Shown here in pieces: positions 52,280-63,800 of a stretch of 64,000 nt of DNA. This DNA is from Legionella quateirensis (lineage in GTDB: Bacteria > Pseudomonadota > Gammaproteobacteria > Legionellales > Legionellaceae). The first letter of the stretch is position 1, and each line of letters opens with the position of its first letter. Below the pieces are notes generated by a model. It had not been told where the DNA came from. It was given only the letters and a program-made list of their open reading frames with translations, and did not search any database. The stretch is taken from assembly GCF_001467955.1 (NCBI RefSeq), contig NZ_LNYR01000034.1, forward strand, positions 191,548 through 255,547, given 5' to 3'. The position numbers and the translations under genes were made by a program.

Positions 52280-52360
52280 AAATAGTCCGTTATTCCTTAA
52301 CTAAAAGTCTTAGCGCTCAATGAAACTTGTGATAACATTTTGAGAACTTAAGACAAAAAA

Positions 52361-52440
52361 AGCTCTTAATGAGCTTAACTACTCGAAACGAGCAGTTGTT
52401 AAATCTCAAAATAACACATATTGAGTTATAGTCAATATGT
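52361..52440. promoter_or_regulatory. Divergent lvrA-prpA operator region with three palindromes
   Basis: Three inverted repeats lie in the 194-base gap: AGCTC-TTAAT-GAGCT (52361-52375), AACTACTCG-AAA-CGAGCAGTT (52377-52397, one mismatch) and ACATATTGA-GTTATAG-TCAATATGT (52416-52440, perfect). They are good candidates for PrpA binding sites that switch between silence and transfer. Confidence 0.65.
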
Positions 52441-52473
52441 AAATGGATTAATTTATTAACCAAAAACCGTGGA

Positions 52474-53163
52474 ATGGGTATGAACATCAAAGAGAAAATC
52501 GGCCAAAGAATCATGACTGAACGAAAAGCCAAAGGATTGACAAGAAAAGCATTGGCGGAGTTGACTAGTGAGTTGAAAATTTCACGTATTAATAATTATG
52601 AAAGAGGAGACCGTACCCCTGGTCCAACAGAAATTAAATTATTAGCTGATGCGCTGGAAGTTTCAGCCTCTTATTTAATGTGCTTAACTGATAACCGTGA
52701 AGGGAAGATGACAAAATCCCTTGGCATGGGTGCATTGATTCCTGTCTTGGATTATAAACAAGCAATTGATGCAGCTGCTTTCATACAGAAAATCAAAGAT
52801 GATGTTGATACTAAAGTTGAGTTTATTCCTGTCGGCACAGCTGTCAGTGAAAACATTGGAAAAAATGCCTTTGCACTCCAGATTAAGGATGAAAGCATGG
52901 TTCCAGAGTTTCGGATTAATGATGTCATCATTGTAGATCCTGATACACTCCCTAAGCCTGGAGATTTTGTTGTGGCTTTGATTGAAGGGGAGCAGGAAGT
53001 GATCGTTCGTAAATATAAGCAATTATATGCCGGTAAAGAGATGCGGGAATTTGAATTGATTGCTATAAATGAAGACTGGGCTAATATTCGTGTTGGTTCC
53101 AACGAAATACAAGCCCAAATTATTGGTCATGGGGTTAGTTTGATTAGAGTGTTGAGAAATTAA
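52474..53163 (+). CDS. prpA: PrpA, CI/LexA-like repressor of the ICE
   Basis: A 229-residue protein with an N-terminal Xre HTH (RIMTERKAKGLTRKALAELT, ISRINNYERGDRTPGPTEIK) and a C-terminal S24 peptidase fold (ALQIKDESMVPEFRINDVII with the Ser, PGDFVVALIEGEQEVIVRKY with the Lys). This is phage-repressor architecture, so RecA-induced self-cleavage could release the ICE. The start is ATG 52474 or 52480. It is divergent from lvrA, as in Legionella ICEs. Confidence 0.9.
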   Translation: MGMNIKEKIGQRIMTERKAKGLTRKALAELTSELKISRINNYERGDRTPGPTEIKLLADALEVSASYLMCLTDNREGKMTKSLGMGALIPVLDYKQAIDAAAFIQKIKDDVDTKVEFIPVGTAVSENIGKNAFALQIKDESMVPEFRINDVIIVDPDTLPKPGDFVVALIEGEQEVIVRKYKQLYAGKEMREFELIAINEDWANIRVGSNEIQAQIIGHGVSLIRVLRN

Positions 53164-53192
53164 TTATCCACCCGATGAAAACATAAGTTTAA

Positions 53193-53684
53193 TTAGCGAC
53201 CAGCATTTTTTACCGCAGTTTCTATCCAGCCCTCAATGTTGTTAAAACCATCATCAATGACCCAGTCATAAGTTGGGTATATTTCAGAAAAGTACTTCTT
53301 ACTGCCGTTTTCCTCTATGTACCAGTAATTAAAAGGATTGATACCCTTTGAACTCGTGCCCTTCTGAGGGTCTTTGACGTTATGAATATAAATACCGATC
53401 ATTCCTTTTCCAAGCATGTGGCTTCTGTTTATTTCATGCCTTACCCAAGGTCGATTAAATGTATCCGAACCAATAAGCACTACAGTGACCGACGTCCCTT
53501 TGAGTTGCTTTTCAATCCAGTTTTCGATTGCTTTGTCGCTGCTTTTTTTTAGAGTTTCCCAATCGGCCTTATCCATGAAAGGCTGGGTGTCGTTTCCATT
53601 TCTAATGCGCCAAGAATTTCGGACTTGGGCAACTCGCCGAATATCATTTTCATAGTGGAAGCTAAAAAATACTTTCCTTGCCAT
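53193..53684 (-). CDS. thsB: ThsB, TIR-domain sensor of type I Thoeris
   Basis: A 163-residue TIR protein: ARKVFFSFHYENDIRRVAQV at the start, SVTVVLIGSDTFNRPWVRHE with the probable catalytic Glu84, and GMIGIYIHNVKD. It resembles B. cereus ThsB throughout (FFSFHY start, RxWVRxEI). On infection ThsB makes an ADP-ribose cyclic signal from NAD+ that activates ThsA. It begins 2 bases after thsA. Confidence 0.93.
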   Translation of the reverse strand: MARKVFFSFHYENDIRRVAQVRNSWRIRNGNDTQPFMDKADWETLKKSSDKAIENWIEKQLKGTSVTVVLIGSDTFNRPWVRHEINRSHMLGKGMIGIYIHNVKDPQKGTSSKGINPFNYWYIEENGSKKYFSEIYPTYDWVIDDGFNNIEGWIETAVKNAGR

Positions 53685-53686
53685 AT

Positions 53687-55120
53687 TTACTCCTTGCTTA
53701 ATAAATTAAGAAAATCTATTACGATAGATATCAGTTCGTTTGGTTTTTCTATGGGCTTACCTAAAGCTTCGAATGCTTTCTTAATGTCATCTGATGAATT
53801 AGGAAAATAGTCGCCGAAACTAGTATTTATCTCTTCCCAGAGTTCTCGTGACATGAATTCACTGCCGCCAACAGGTACAAGCAACAAACCTAAATCTTTT
53901 GCTATTTCAAATTCTTTTCTTACGCCATCAGCATTGGCTACTTTCCCGTTAATAATCTTGTTTCCCATGATGAACAATGCTATACCTGCATGTCCAATGA
54001 GGTCTTTGCGATATTGCTTCCAAGTTGCTTCGCGTTCATCTTCATCAGCAATGAACTGAGGAAAGGGTCGCATGATAAGAAAGTCTTCAACGTGTCCAAT
54101 GCCATTACGATATATTTCAGAAATTGCTCCTGAAATAATGGCATTGCCGATGCCAAGACCGACTCCAGTTGCAATTTTATAGCCTTGATCAATCATTGTA
54201 ATACTCAATGTGCTGAGAGCTAATTCTGTATCCACTTGCGACCACTGACCAAAGTCACTTGCACTACCAGAAATGAATACGGTTTTTCGGCTAAATGCAC
54301 GCTCAATGGCGTTGAGTATCTTAGGTATTTCTGAGTATTCTTCTACAAGCAAAGCCTTTATATTGAAACGACGTAAGTCACTAATAACTAACTGCTGTTT
54401 AGTATTAGCATGCTGGAATTCGGCATCAGAATCGTATTCTTTTGCATTGCAGGATTTAAAAATACAATAGTGCTGGCGTTGATTTTTTTTAAAGTAAATC
54501 CTAATCCGACTGAGGATGTAGTCTAAGTTTGGATCAGTAAAACTGAAACCTAGAAACAAAAATGTTTTGGATACCAAGTCGCCTGAAAGTGCATTCACGA
54601 AAGGCTCATAATCAATGGTGTATTTTTCGTAGTCATCTTTCGTTAGTACTGTTTGATCTGGATGTTCTATGTCACCATGCATTTTGTAGACTACAACATC
54701 TCGTCTTGGCTTTGTTGTGGCTAAGTGATTGTTTGTATATTTAGCGTCTACAATCTTTCCATTTTCTTTTAAGGCATCTTCAATCAAACGATCGTAGTTG
54801 GTTGTCCAATAAGTGCTTATTGGTAGTTTGGCTAAGATACGGTGGCTATCAGAGGGTTCTTTGTTAGAGGAGAGTTCATTAATCAGTTGTTGATTGATCC
54901 GGTGGCGACCATGTTCGTTATTATGAAATTGTGCAAGGCTGACTAAATCTTGTTCTTTATCAATATCTAATCCGAGCTCATCTACTAAGGGTCTCAGCAA
55001 CTCTTTCCAGTTAACAAATCCTGCGGGCGCTGACAATCCGGCACCTGCAAATATTGCAGCATTGTCTGCTTCAATTTCCTTAAGGTATTGCTTTATGAAC
55101 TGCTTAATGTCTCGATTCAT
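53687..55120 (-). CDS. thsA: ThsA, SIR2-SLOG effector of type I Thoeris
   Basis: A 477-residue NADase. The N-terminal SIR2 domain has AAIFAGAGLSAPAGFVNWKE, TTNYDRLIED (Asn108) and VYKMHGDIEHPDQ (His148), each 4 residues before the known B. cereus catalytic pair. The C-terminal SLOG domain has TVFISGSASDFGQWS near 277 and YKIATGVGLGIGNAIISGAI. The ligand-binding SLOG switches on the SIR2 domain, which destroys NAD+ and stops the infected cell. I start at ATG 55120; a GTG at 55123 is equally close to the DUF499 stop. Confidence 0.95.
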   Translation of the reverse strand: MNRDIKQFIKQYLKEIEADNAAIFAGAGLSAPAGFVNWKELLRPLVDELGLDIDKEQDLVSLAQFHNNEHGRHRINQQLINELSSNKEPSDSHRILAKLPISTYWTTNYDRLIEDALKENGKIVDAKYTNNHLATTKPRRDVVVYKMHGDIEHPDQTVLTKDDYEKYTIDYEPFVNALSGDLVSKTFLFLGFSFTDPNLDYILSRIRIYFKKNQRQHYCIFKSCNAKEYDSDAEFQHANTKQQLVISDLRRFNIKALLVEEYSEIPKILNAIERAFSRKTVFISGSASDFGQWSQVDTELALSTLSITMIDQGYKIATGVGLGIGNAIISGAISEIYRNGIGHVEDFLIMRPFPQFIADEDEREATWKQYRKDLIGHAGIALFIMGNKIINGKVANADGVRKEFEIAKDLGLLLVPVGGSEFMSRELWEEINTSFGDYFPNSSDDIKKAFEALGKPIEKPNELISIVIDFLNLLSKE

Positions 55121-55122
55121 CA

Positions 55123-57969
55123 CTATTCCTCATCAAACTCAGAACTACTAAATCGCAGCACATTACAATTTTCTTTTATCGTGCGCTGAAGTGCTTCATC
55201 GAAACCATCTTTAGACATAGCTTGAATTTCTACGGATATTGACACTTCAACACCAAGCTTGGCAGTGAATTGCTGCACCACCTCGTCAACGATAGTGGCG
55301 AATTCCATTTTTGCTTTCACAGGGTCTAGCTCTATATTGCCGTAAAACTGTTTTTTTATTGCAGTTTGAATAGGCGGTGGAGTTGGTGAAGAACCAACTG
55401 GTACTGGTTGTGGCTGAACACAATTGGAGGTTCCTGACGCACCTGGAGTCAAAGGAGCCGTCGGCTCGCTGCCTGTAGAAGATATAGGCGTGGGTTTGGT
55501 ACGCTCGCGATATTCAATGGCGGCTTCACGCTCAATCAGTAATGACGATTCGTCCAATGCTGGCATGGAGCCACAACCAAAAACAAAACCTAAATAACGG
55601 TCACCATCTTTACCCGAGGCAAAGCCAAAGTAATCTTCGCTCTCCAAGCCTGAGGTGATGGCATTTTTGAATACTTGATCATTGATCAGGCGAGGCATGT
55701 AAAGGTAATGGCAGCTGTCTTGCCATACTTTTAATGCGCTCACGTTTTTGACGTCATCTTTAAAATACCATTTCTGTAGAGTGTTACGCAGGTGAATAGG
55801 ACTCCACTCGGAAGTCAACCATTCTTCTTCACGTAGGGTATTTTCAATCTCGGCGATCAGATTTTGTGTGGCAGGTGATACAGAAACAGCCTCCCATGTT
55901 AATTCTGGTTTACCTCTTATGAATTCTTCAACTGGGCAAATAATCCACTTATATGTTTCGCGTACAATTTGCTTTAAGCTTTGTTCCGCCACTTCTGTAT
56001 TGCGTATAGCTTGTTTAGACAACGATACCGTTAAGTCCAGTTTTCCTTCTGTTACATCTGACACGATGCTTTTCCAAGCAAGGTAAGTTTTCCCTGCATC
56101 ATTTAAACGACTGACAACATCATAATCTGCGGCAAAGAAAATAAGGCGGTTTTGTTTTTGTCGAGGCTGATCACCACGATTGCGAAGTATTTCTTCGGCG
56201 GCTTCGTAAGTTAGTCTTGCATCACCACGGCTATAGGCTGCACTGGGTGGTAACACAACTAAACGTGGACCAGTTGCATAGTCGTCTGGTATATCAATCG
56301 ATGGCGTGAAGATATGGATCCCGCCAAAACAGTGATTACGGCCAAATATACGAGCGACACTCTCCTTTAATAAAGGGTGCAACTCTTGTTGCTGATTTAT
56401 ATTTTGTTTGCGACTTTCCATCTCACGACGCAGGTTTGGTCGTGTGTCCAAATAGTAACGCTCTTGTTCTGAGTATAAGTAGTGCAATCGGTCACGTAAG
56501 CGTTTTAGCACATCCTCAAACACGCCAATTGTTTGCCGAGGTTGGGCACAACCCAATAAGATGTGTTCTTGGTTAATTCCTTTAACACCCTGCGCTGCAT
56601 TTGAAGGCGCGCTACCCAAAAAAATGGTTCGCATTGCACGACGTGCCGCTTGCACACTACCAAATCGCGTATCATGGCCATCAAGATCAGCAGGCTCTGA
56701 CCGTGGTCCATCTACTTCTTTTTCCAGAACGGGTTCCCATCCTTGAGGCAGGTAGTGAATGCTCTTATTACGCACATTGCTGTCATCTAGGGGGATAGAT
56801 CCAGGCATAATCAATGCATCTTTATTGTCTGAATTCCAAAGGCGATGGATGACAATCGCCATGTACTGTAAGACACCACGAGTGCGTTGGAACTTATCAA
56901 GCGTTGACCAATCCTCATATAAACGATCAAATACCTCAGGATGAATCGGATAAGATTGACAAAGACGTTCAAAGTAAACATTTGATTGTGTTTCTAGGGG
57001 AAATTTATCGCTGTGGGTGCGATAAAAATCTGAAAACTGACGGCTAATACCTTCGACTTCTAACCTCTCACCGGCTGATTCAAATAACCGTCTACGCACA
57101 ATTTCAAAGGCCTCGGTGCTGGCAACGGGTTTCCAAATTGACTCAACACGGGCAAAGTATTTTTCTAAAGATTCTAGCGCGCGCTGACCCATTATACCAC
57201 CTACTTCCAACTCGGATTCTGGCAAAGAAGCCAAAAGAATGGCGTTAGGTACGGCTTTCATAGCTTCAGTGAGCGCCTGAATAAATGAAATATTGCTATC
57301 GAAGGTACCGGCTTTAAATTGTTTACCCAATTCTAGCTGACGAACGAAAGCAACTAACTCGTCAATCAGAATAACGCAAGGCGCAGCTTTTTCAATCAAC
57401 TGGCGCAATACCTCTTTTCCAGGGGAGGTTCCATCAACATCGCTTTGTGCAACCATGTCATAACCTTCTTCACCCAAAAGTTGCCATGCGAGCTCGCCCC
57501 ACAAGGTATTCACTTCAAATATCTTGTTTTCTGCGACATGTTGTTGTGGCTGGCTAGGTGATAGTTTGATACCATCGATCACAGCAACATTGGCGTAGGG
57601 TAAATCATGAATGCCCGCTTCATCTAATAGTGATGAAATGCCTTCCAGTTTATCGGTGCTCACCTGGCGTGACGCCAAATGTAAAACTGCCAACATAGTA
57701 TGCGTTTTACCACCACCAAAAGCAGTTTGTAGCTGAATGACCGGGTCGCCGCCTTGGCCCACTAGGCGCTGGGCCACCGAAATTAATAATAAACGCATAC
57801 CTTCGGTAATAAAGGTACGGGAGAAGAATTTCTCAGCATCTTGGTATTCATTAGTAGCGGTACCAGAAGCCACTTGAGAAATATCTGCTGCAAACTCAGA
57901 CTGCTTAAAAGTGCCTTCTAATACGTCTTTGTGAGGCCGGGCAATTTCACGCCATGGTTTTAAACTCAT
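55123..57969 (-). CDS. DUF499 AAA-type ATPase of a methylase-helicase defense module
   Basis: A 948-residue ATPase: Walker [21 protein letters not shown] near residue 81, Walker [16 protein letters not shown] near 195, and DUF499 sequence throughout. A Pro/Ser/Thr-rich linker (residues 855-895) precedes a C-terminal segment ([20 protein letters not shown]). DUF499 proteins accompany DUF1156 methyltransferases and SNF2 helicases in defense islands (recalled, not checked). The stop is 2 bases from thsA and the start 11 bases from the methyltransferase. Confidence 0.88.
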   Translation of the reverse strand: MSLKPWREIARPHKDVLEGTFKQSEFAADISQVASGTATNEYQDAEKFFSRTFITEGMRLLLISVAQRLVGQGGDPVIQLQTAFGGGKTHTMLAVLHLASRQVSTDKLEGISSLLDEAGIHDLPYANVAVIDGIKLSPSQPQQHVAENKIFEVNTLWGELAWQLLGEEGYDMVAQSDVDGTSPGKEVLRQLIEKAAPCVILIDELVAFVRQLELGKQFKAGTFDSNISFIQALTEAMKAVPNAILLASLPESELEVGGIMGQRALESLEKYFARVESIWKPVASTEAFEIVRRRLFESAGERLEVEGISRQFSDFYRTHSDKFPLETQSNVYFERLCQSYPIHPEVFDRLYEDWSTLDKFQRTRGVLQYMAIVIHRLWNSDNKDALIMPGSIPLDDSNVRNKSIHYLPQGWEPVLEKEVDGPRSEPADLDGHDTRFGSVQAARRAMRTIFLGSAPSNAAQGVKGINQEHILLGCAQPRQTIGVFEDVLKRLRDRLHYLYSEQERYYLDTRPNLRREMESRKQNINQQQELHPLLKESVARIFGRNHCFGGIHIFTPSIDIPDDYATGPRLVVLPPSAAYSRGDARLTYEAAEEILRNRGDQPRQKQNRLIFFAADYDVVSRLNDAGKTYLAWKSIVSDVTEGKLDLTVSLSKQAIRNTEVAEQSLKQIVRETYKWIICPVEEFIRGKPELTWEAVSVSPATQNLIAEIENTLREEEWLTSEWSPIHLRNTLQKWYFKDDVKNVSALKVWQDSCHYLYMPRLINDQVFKNAITSGLESEDYFGFASGKDGDRYLGFVFGCGSMPALDESSLLIEREAAIEYRERTKPTPISSTGSEPTAPLTPGASGTSNCVQPQPVPVGSSPTPPPIQTAIKKQFYGNIELDPVKAKMEFATIVDEVVQQFTAKLGVEVSISVEIQAMSKDGFDEALQRTIKENCNVLRFSSSEFDEE

Positions 57970-57980
57970 TCTTTTTTCCC

Positions 57981-60836
57981 CTAAAAATCTAAATCAAGTC
58001 CAAGCTGAGTCCCACGATGGCCAACTACGTGTGAAGCAGCAATAATGGCATGCCAGGAGCCAATCAGTTCGTTATAGGCTCGGGCTTCTTCTGCCCACTT
58101 TTTTCGTTCGCACAACGTATATAAGTGATAAGCCAATTGGCGTATTTGCTCACCTTTCTCTGGCATACGTGCAAGTAAAGCACCAGCCTTTTCTTCCCCG
58201 TGTTGATTCATTTCGCGAATTATATGGTGACAAGCTTCCCATATAGGTATTCGGTTATCTGTTTTAGGGTTCCAGTCAGTAGGGTATTCGTTCCATTTTA
58301 ATAATCTTACTTTTCCAGAACCCGACTCAATCACACCTGAAGCATTTACACCAGGTAGGGAAGTGCCTTTTGCTTGCGCAAGTATATCTGCATCACCAAA
58401 ATTACCTGTATCCCAACCTACACTACTAAACCAGTCAATACAAAAGCCTGTATCAGCATCCTCTGAACCAACACCACCTAAAATTTCATCTTTGGTCTTA
58501 TTAATGATTTTGAGTGCATCATGCACACTCATTGATGTGCCATCTTGATTTAGAACAGCTTCATATTTTGAATAGATAGCCATGCCAGGCCCAATTGCAG
58601 ATTGCGCCATATCCACTGGCTTAACAACAGACTGACCAAGAGTCCCTCCCATCATGGCATCTAATGCTTCTGGTAATTCAGAACGAAGCTCTCGCTGGAA
58701 TTCACGTCGAGAAATTGTTCCAGAGCTCGTTTCTCGACGATGACAAACTAGAACAATCGATGAAGCCAACGCGTTCCAATTTTTTTTCAGATTTCCAGTT
58801 AACTCAGTTCGAACTGGCCATGTGCCTGAAATAACAAAACCTGCACGAATCACTGATTCCAAAAATGTTTCCCAACCCGTGGAAGATGTACCGGATTCAT
58901 TTGTTTCGGATGAGCGGAATGCGTAATAAATGGTTACTGGAAACGCAGGATGAGAATTGACAGCAATTCGATGCATGACATCTGTCATACCTTTCATGAA
59001 AAATTTCTCAGCGTTTTCTCGCCCTCCATGACGTTTTTGGTCAGCGACCAGTTCCTCGTGTTTAGGCACTAACATCGTAGAGTAAGTATCAGGTAGAAAA
59101 GTTTTTAAACTACGACGAAGCCAGACATAGAAAAAGTCTGAGAGATCTGCATAGGGTATATTATCGTAATATGGTGGATCTGTAGAAATTACTTGATTCT
59201 TGTAATCAGCAGACTGTGCATCTTTTTGAAATGCAACACCTTTTTTACCTTCTGCGGGGAGCGTCGCAATTGAGTCTGCTAAGTATTCAATTTGTCCGTA
59301 AAAATTTCCAGATGAATTGCTAAAAGGATTCCCTTCTGCTGTATCCCAAATCATGGGTAAAGCGTGTCGAGCAAAAACTTGTTGTATCTTTTCAGCACTG
59401 TTTTCCCAGAAAGTATTTGTTGACTGACGGTTAGCCAATCGGCTAATTCCTATACCGAGGTAAATACATATCGCATCAGCATAGGCAGTTGCACCGTATC
59501 CCCCTTCATTTAGTGTGGTTTTGTCATCTTCAATGCCTGCTTTTAATGCATCAGCATATATTAGCTCATGCATTTCAATAAGCTTTTCAGCAAATGTATT
59601 CAGCGCTAACGTCTGACGATCCATAAATAGGTCAGCCACAAGTGAAGGGCCATAATTGATCACACTCATGTACTGTGGGTGAGTAGCTAGAGGAAAATCT
59701 GGCCGCCAGTTAGGTTTGGCAGACAAACCTAACTGTTCTTGTTCTGGCGTAGCCTCAGCATAAATCCTACCTTTTTTTCCTTCAGCCACTATGCCCAATA
59801 ACTTCCAACCCATACGACCAGCTTTTCCTTCAGCTTTGACGTAATTTGCTGGAATTGGGCTGCCAGTTAAGATACAGGTAAAGTTGGCTCCTCTCGCTGA
59901 TTTTGTGCCGGAGTTTATTTCTTCTGGTTTTTCAGGAATTCCTCGGTGAAGTTCAAATTTATACTCAAGGCCATCAATCATGGGCTTGATATACACTTCC
60001 TTTCCTTTTTTCTTACACAGCCAGAAAGTTGATACCAATGGGACATGTTTTCCGTGTGCTGCTGGGTTGGGGCTAGCAACTGTTCTTCCCCAAAGCCATG
60101 CTATAATCGTTGCATCTTCTCCACCAAAGCTTTCATGTACTTTTAATTTCGGATAATAATCTCCAATTGCCTCAAAGGCTTTATCTGATAAAACTTTTGC
60201 ATAGCGTCTCACATCTTCAGCAAGACCAGTTGCTAGTTTCCAATTTTGAATTATTTTTTTTTGATTCTCTAATTCTGGACCTATGGGGGGTTGATTTGCA
60301 AAACGTGGTGGAATCTCAATCATTGCTTTATTGATTGTGACAGCTACTGGGTTTAAATCTGTAGAAATGGGTTTAAGGCCAAGACGCTGTGCTTCAACAG
60401 GTATTGTGCCACCTCCTGCAAACGGATCATGAAATTCTGGCAAAACATCTGGATCAAAACCGAATTTACCATCGTTAAGTTCACAGGTTTCTTTCCAACT
60501 TTTGATGATTTCTTGGCGTGCACGATCCAGTAGCTTTTCATTATTGAGATTTTCCCATTTCACCATTTCGCGGATAATTTCGAATAATTTTTCACGTTCT
60601 GCATCTGCTTGTTTTTTAGTTTTACCCTTATACCAGCCTCGGTCACCTCCTGGATCGTTTACCAACTGTGCAAATAAAATTGCGCGAGCAGTAGCTAGAG
60701 GACGACGAGCCCACCACAAATGCAAGGTTGATGGATGGCCTTTTCGAATCGATTTTTCACGAGTTGCGTGCATGTTAATATCATCAAGTGGTAATGCTAC
60801 CTCAATCAATTTTTTGGGAATTTTTATATTGCTCAT
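57981..60836 (-). CDS. DUF1156 DNA methyltransferase
   Basis: A 951-residue enzyme with the N-terminal DUF1156 signature [40 protein letters not shown]. It has the SAM-binding motif [20 protein letters not shown] near 128 and catalytic motif [20 protein letters not shown] near 562. DPPY predicts N6-adenine or N4-cytosine methylation. It is much larger than usual Dam-like enzymes because of inserts. The start at 60836 is 9 bases after the helicase stop. Confidence 0.92.
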   Translation of the reverse strand: MSNIKIPKKLIEVALPLDDINMHATREKSIRKGHPSTLHLWWARRPLATARAILFAQLVNDPGGDRGWYKGKTKKQADAEREKLFEIIREMVKWENLNNEKLLDRARQEIIKSWKETCELNDGKFGFDPDVLPEFHDPFAGGGTIPVEAQRLGLKPISTDLNPVAVTINKAMIEIPPRFANQPPIGPELENQKKIIQNWKLATGLAEDVRRYAKVLSDKAFEAIGDYYPKLKVHESFGGEDATIIAWLWGRTVASPNPAAHGKHVPLVSTFWLCKKKGKEVYIKPMIDGLEYKFELHRGIPEKPEEINSGTKSARGANFTCILTGSPIPANYVKAEGKAGRMGWKLLGIVAEGKKGRIYAEATPEQEQLGLSAKPNWRPDFPLATHPQYMSVINYGPSLVADLFMDRQTLALNTFAEKLIEMHELIYADALKAGIEDDKTTLNEGGYGATAYADAICIYLGIGISRLANRQSTNTFWENSAEKIQQVFARHALPMIWDTAEGNPFSNSSGNFYGQIEYLADSIATLPAEGKKGVAFQKDAQSADYKNQVISTDPPYYDNIPYADLSDFFYVWLRRSLKTFLPDTYSTMLVPKHEELVADQKRHGGRENAEKFFMKGMTDVMHRIAVNSHPAFPVTIYYAFRSSETNESGTSSTGWETFLESVIRAGFVISGTWPVRTELTGNLKKNWNALASSIVLVCHRRETSSGTISRREFQRELRSELPEALDAMMGGTLGQSVVKPVDMAQSAIGPGMAIYSKYEAVLNQDGTSMSVHDALKIINKTKDEILGGVGSEDADTGFCIDWFSSVGWDTGNFGDADILAQAKGTSLPGVNASGVIESGSGKVRLLKWNEYPTDWNPKTDNRIPIWEACHHIIREMNQHGEEKAGALLARMPEKGEQIRQLAYHLYTLCERKKWAEEARAYNELIGSWHAIIAASHVVGHRGTQLGLDLDF

Positions 60837-60845
60837 TTATCTGCC

Positions 60846-63800
60846 TTAAATAGTTTGCTCAGGCGCAATTGCTTTCGACAGTAGGTCACTGAGATCATAA
60901 TTAATACTAGCTACACCAAAGTCTGGTTCGATGGTAAAAGGCGTTTTTACATAAAACGGCCCTTCGAATTCTTCTCCATCGACAATGACTATGGCGAGCA
61001 TAAATTTGTCTGCTTGGTTTAGACCGTAAATTATTTCATTACGGCTTACAGTGATAGTGTTTTGGCCTTTGGCTCGTCCTTTCACTTCAATATGTCTATC
61101 CGGTCTGATTGAACCGTCTGCATTAGTGGGTGGGCGCGAGGTAATATCCCAACCACATTTTTCTGTACCTACATCGTTTACCTCAAATCCAAAACTGCGC
61201 TCGATATTAATCACGGCATTCATTGCGATATTCTCTACTCGCGAGCGGAATTCAGCATCAACACTAAATTGCGTTTCACCCTTCCGATGAGCTAGCAAGC
61301 CTTTAGGGATGACCAATGCTCCCCCCATCACCACTGGGGTGCTGGATACCACATTTTTCAGTGCACCCAGTTCAGCTTTACGCTGCTCTAATCGAGCGGT
61401 GAGTTCATCTACTCGACGACGCGCCATTTCGGGTTGCATGCGTGGCTGTTTTCCAGCATTTACATCGTCTTGCAGTTTAATATAACGGTCAGACCAATAG
61501 TTGATCTCTTTTACCAGTCTCTCATTTACTGCTGCGAGGGTTTTATTGGCCTGGCGTTCGCGACGTTCTTTAACTTCACTGTAATGCTCTGGTACTAACT
61601 TATGTGAGGCGTACTTTAGTGCCAATTCTTCTAAGCTGTTGTTAAGCCAGTTAGCATTCAGAATGTCACCAACTATCTTATGGTCGTAGTCGTCGATGGG
61701 CTGTAGATCTAAGTGAGGTGCCCAGCCTGCATTAATGGCATTACCTTTCTCATCAATTTCGATGAACTGTAATCGCCGCGACGCAATATTGGCTGAGTTA
61801 TCGCCCTCCCTTACAGTATGATTCACCATAAAAAGCACTTTGGGATCCAGGCCATCATCGTTTGGATCAACCAGTACTGCGCCTTGTTTGAGTTTGGGGC
61901 GATGGGCCTCTAAAATTAAATCGGTTACAGCATGCATCAATGGGTGCATTGGGTGAATCATGTCAGCCATGGGCTTGCCCTGCTGGCGAACATGGTTCTT
62001 TTCAAAGCAGATGCGTTCGTACTTGCGTAAAACAGGTGTTCTTGTTTCACCGATGATGCGATCACGTTCGCGAATGGCAGCGGGAACATGACGTATTTCA
62101 AAGCGGCCTGGCTCACGATTGCGCATCTCTCCGCCCAAGGTTTGAAAGGTTTCAGTGAAAAAAGCGCGGATAAAGTATGGCTGGAGTTTACGTGCTTCTG
62201 CTTTTTCCATTTCTGCTTTTACCGCATAGAGCTCTTCGAGTCCCATATGCTGCTCAACCAAAGCGTTACGACGAAGGATTTCTTTTAGGTGTTCGGCATC
62301 AAGCGCAGAGTCGATCACTTCATTCATCTTGGCTCTAGTTTCTGGTGCTTCGCCATATCGAATGGCATCAACAAGTAAATCTTTTAATGAGACATTGTCA
62401 AAGGCCTCACCAAGCACGTCGAAAACTTTTCCTCCTAATGCCTCTTTTTCTATTTCTATTTTGTCAAAGAGCTTTTTGAATACCTCGCCTTCACGAGTTT
62501 CTGAAGCAACAATGTTCCAGAGGTGGCAAACTTCTGTTTGACCAATACGGTGGATACGACCAAAGCGCTGTTCAAGGCGATTGGGATTCCAAGGCAGGTC
62601 GTAATTGACCATGAGATTGGCGTTTTGCAGGTTAACACCTTCGCCCGCAGCATCGGTGGCGATGAGTATAATTACTTCGGGGTCGTTGCGGAATTCTTCC
62701 TGCACTTTGCGACGCTCATCTCGGTTGGTGCCGCCATAAATGGTGCGAACAGCATTCTCGTTACCGAGCAAGTCGCTAACACGCTTGGCCAGGTAATTCA
62801 GAGTGTCTTTATGTTCAGTAAAGATTATAAGTTTGCGACGAGCACCGCTGGTTGTGAGCATTTCTGGTTTGTCTTGTAAAAGGTAAGAGAGTTCTTCCCA
62901 CTTTTTATCGTTACCTGATTGGACGACTTTGAGCGCTTGGTCCTCAAGATCTTTTAGAATAAGTATTTCGGCTTCTAGTTCAGGGATGGTTTCTGATGCA
63001 GAAGCTTGGTCTACCACTTGCTCTGAAAGAATCTCATATTCTTCTGCACTTAAATCTTCATCTATTTCATCAAAATTATCAGGTAAATCAATTTGTTTTT
63101 TCAGGTTGTACTCACCCAATGTTTCGGCAACACTATCCTTTTTAACTGCCTGTCCTCGGGCCATTAGCTTGGTTTCTTCTAAGCGATCTTCCAAACGTTT
63201 ACGGCGACGTTTCAGCGATTGGTAAATTGCTTCTGGGCTGGATGCGAGCCTTCGTTGCAACATGGTTAATGCAAAACCGACATTATTTTTCTTTTTACTA
63301 TCGAGGTTGTCAGCACGGTTCATCTCTTCACGAACATAAGTGGTGACCTGTTCGTAAAGTGACGCCTCCATAGGGGAGAGTTCATAGTTGGCGGTATAGG
63401 CTCTACGCTCCGGGAAAAGTGGTGTACCGTCAAATTTAAGCAATTCTTCTTTAACCATGCGGCGCATCATATCTGATACGTCAACCTTGTGCGCACCTTC
63501 TCGGAATTTGCCATAGAAGCGGTCGCCATCTAGTAAGGACAGCCAAGTTTGGAAATCCTCTTCTTTACCATTGTGCGGGGTTGCTGTCATCAACAAGAAA
63601 TGGCGGGTAATTGAGCCGAGCATTTCACCTAGTTGAAAACGTTTGGTCTTGTTGATCTTTGAGCCGAAATAACTAGCCGACAGTTTATGTGCCTCATCAA
63701 CGATGATTATGTCCCATTCAGTGTTTTTAAGCTTTTCTTGGAATTCTTCGTTTCGAGACAATTGATCCAAACGACAGATAAGTTGGTCGGCTTCATCAAA

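Noticed and set aside
53193-55120. SIR2/TIR pair as an unrelated Sir2-type defense system
   Set aside because: The SLOG domain after SIR2, the ThsB-like sequence and the catalytic spacing fit type I Thoeris specifically.
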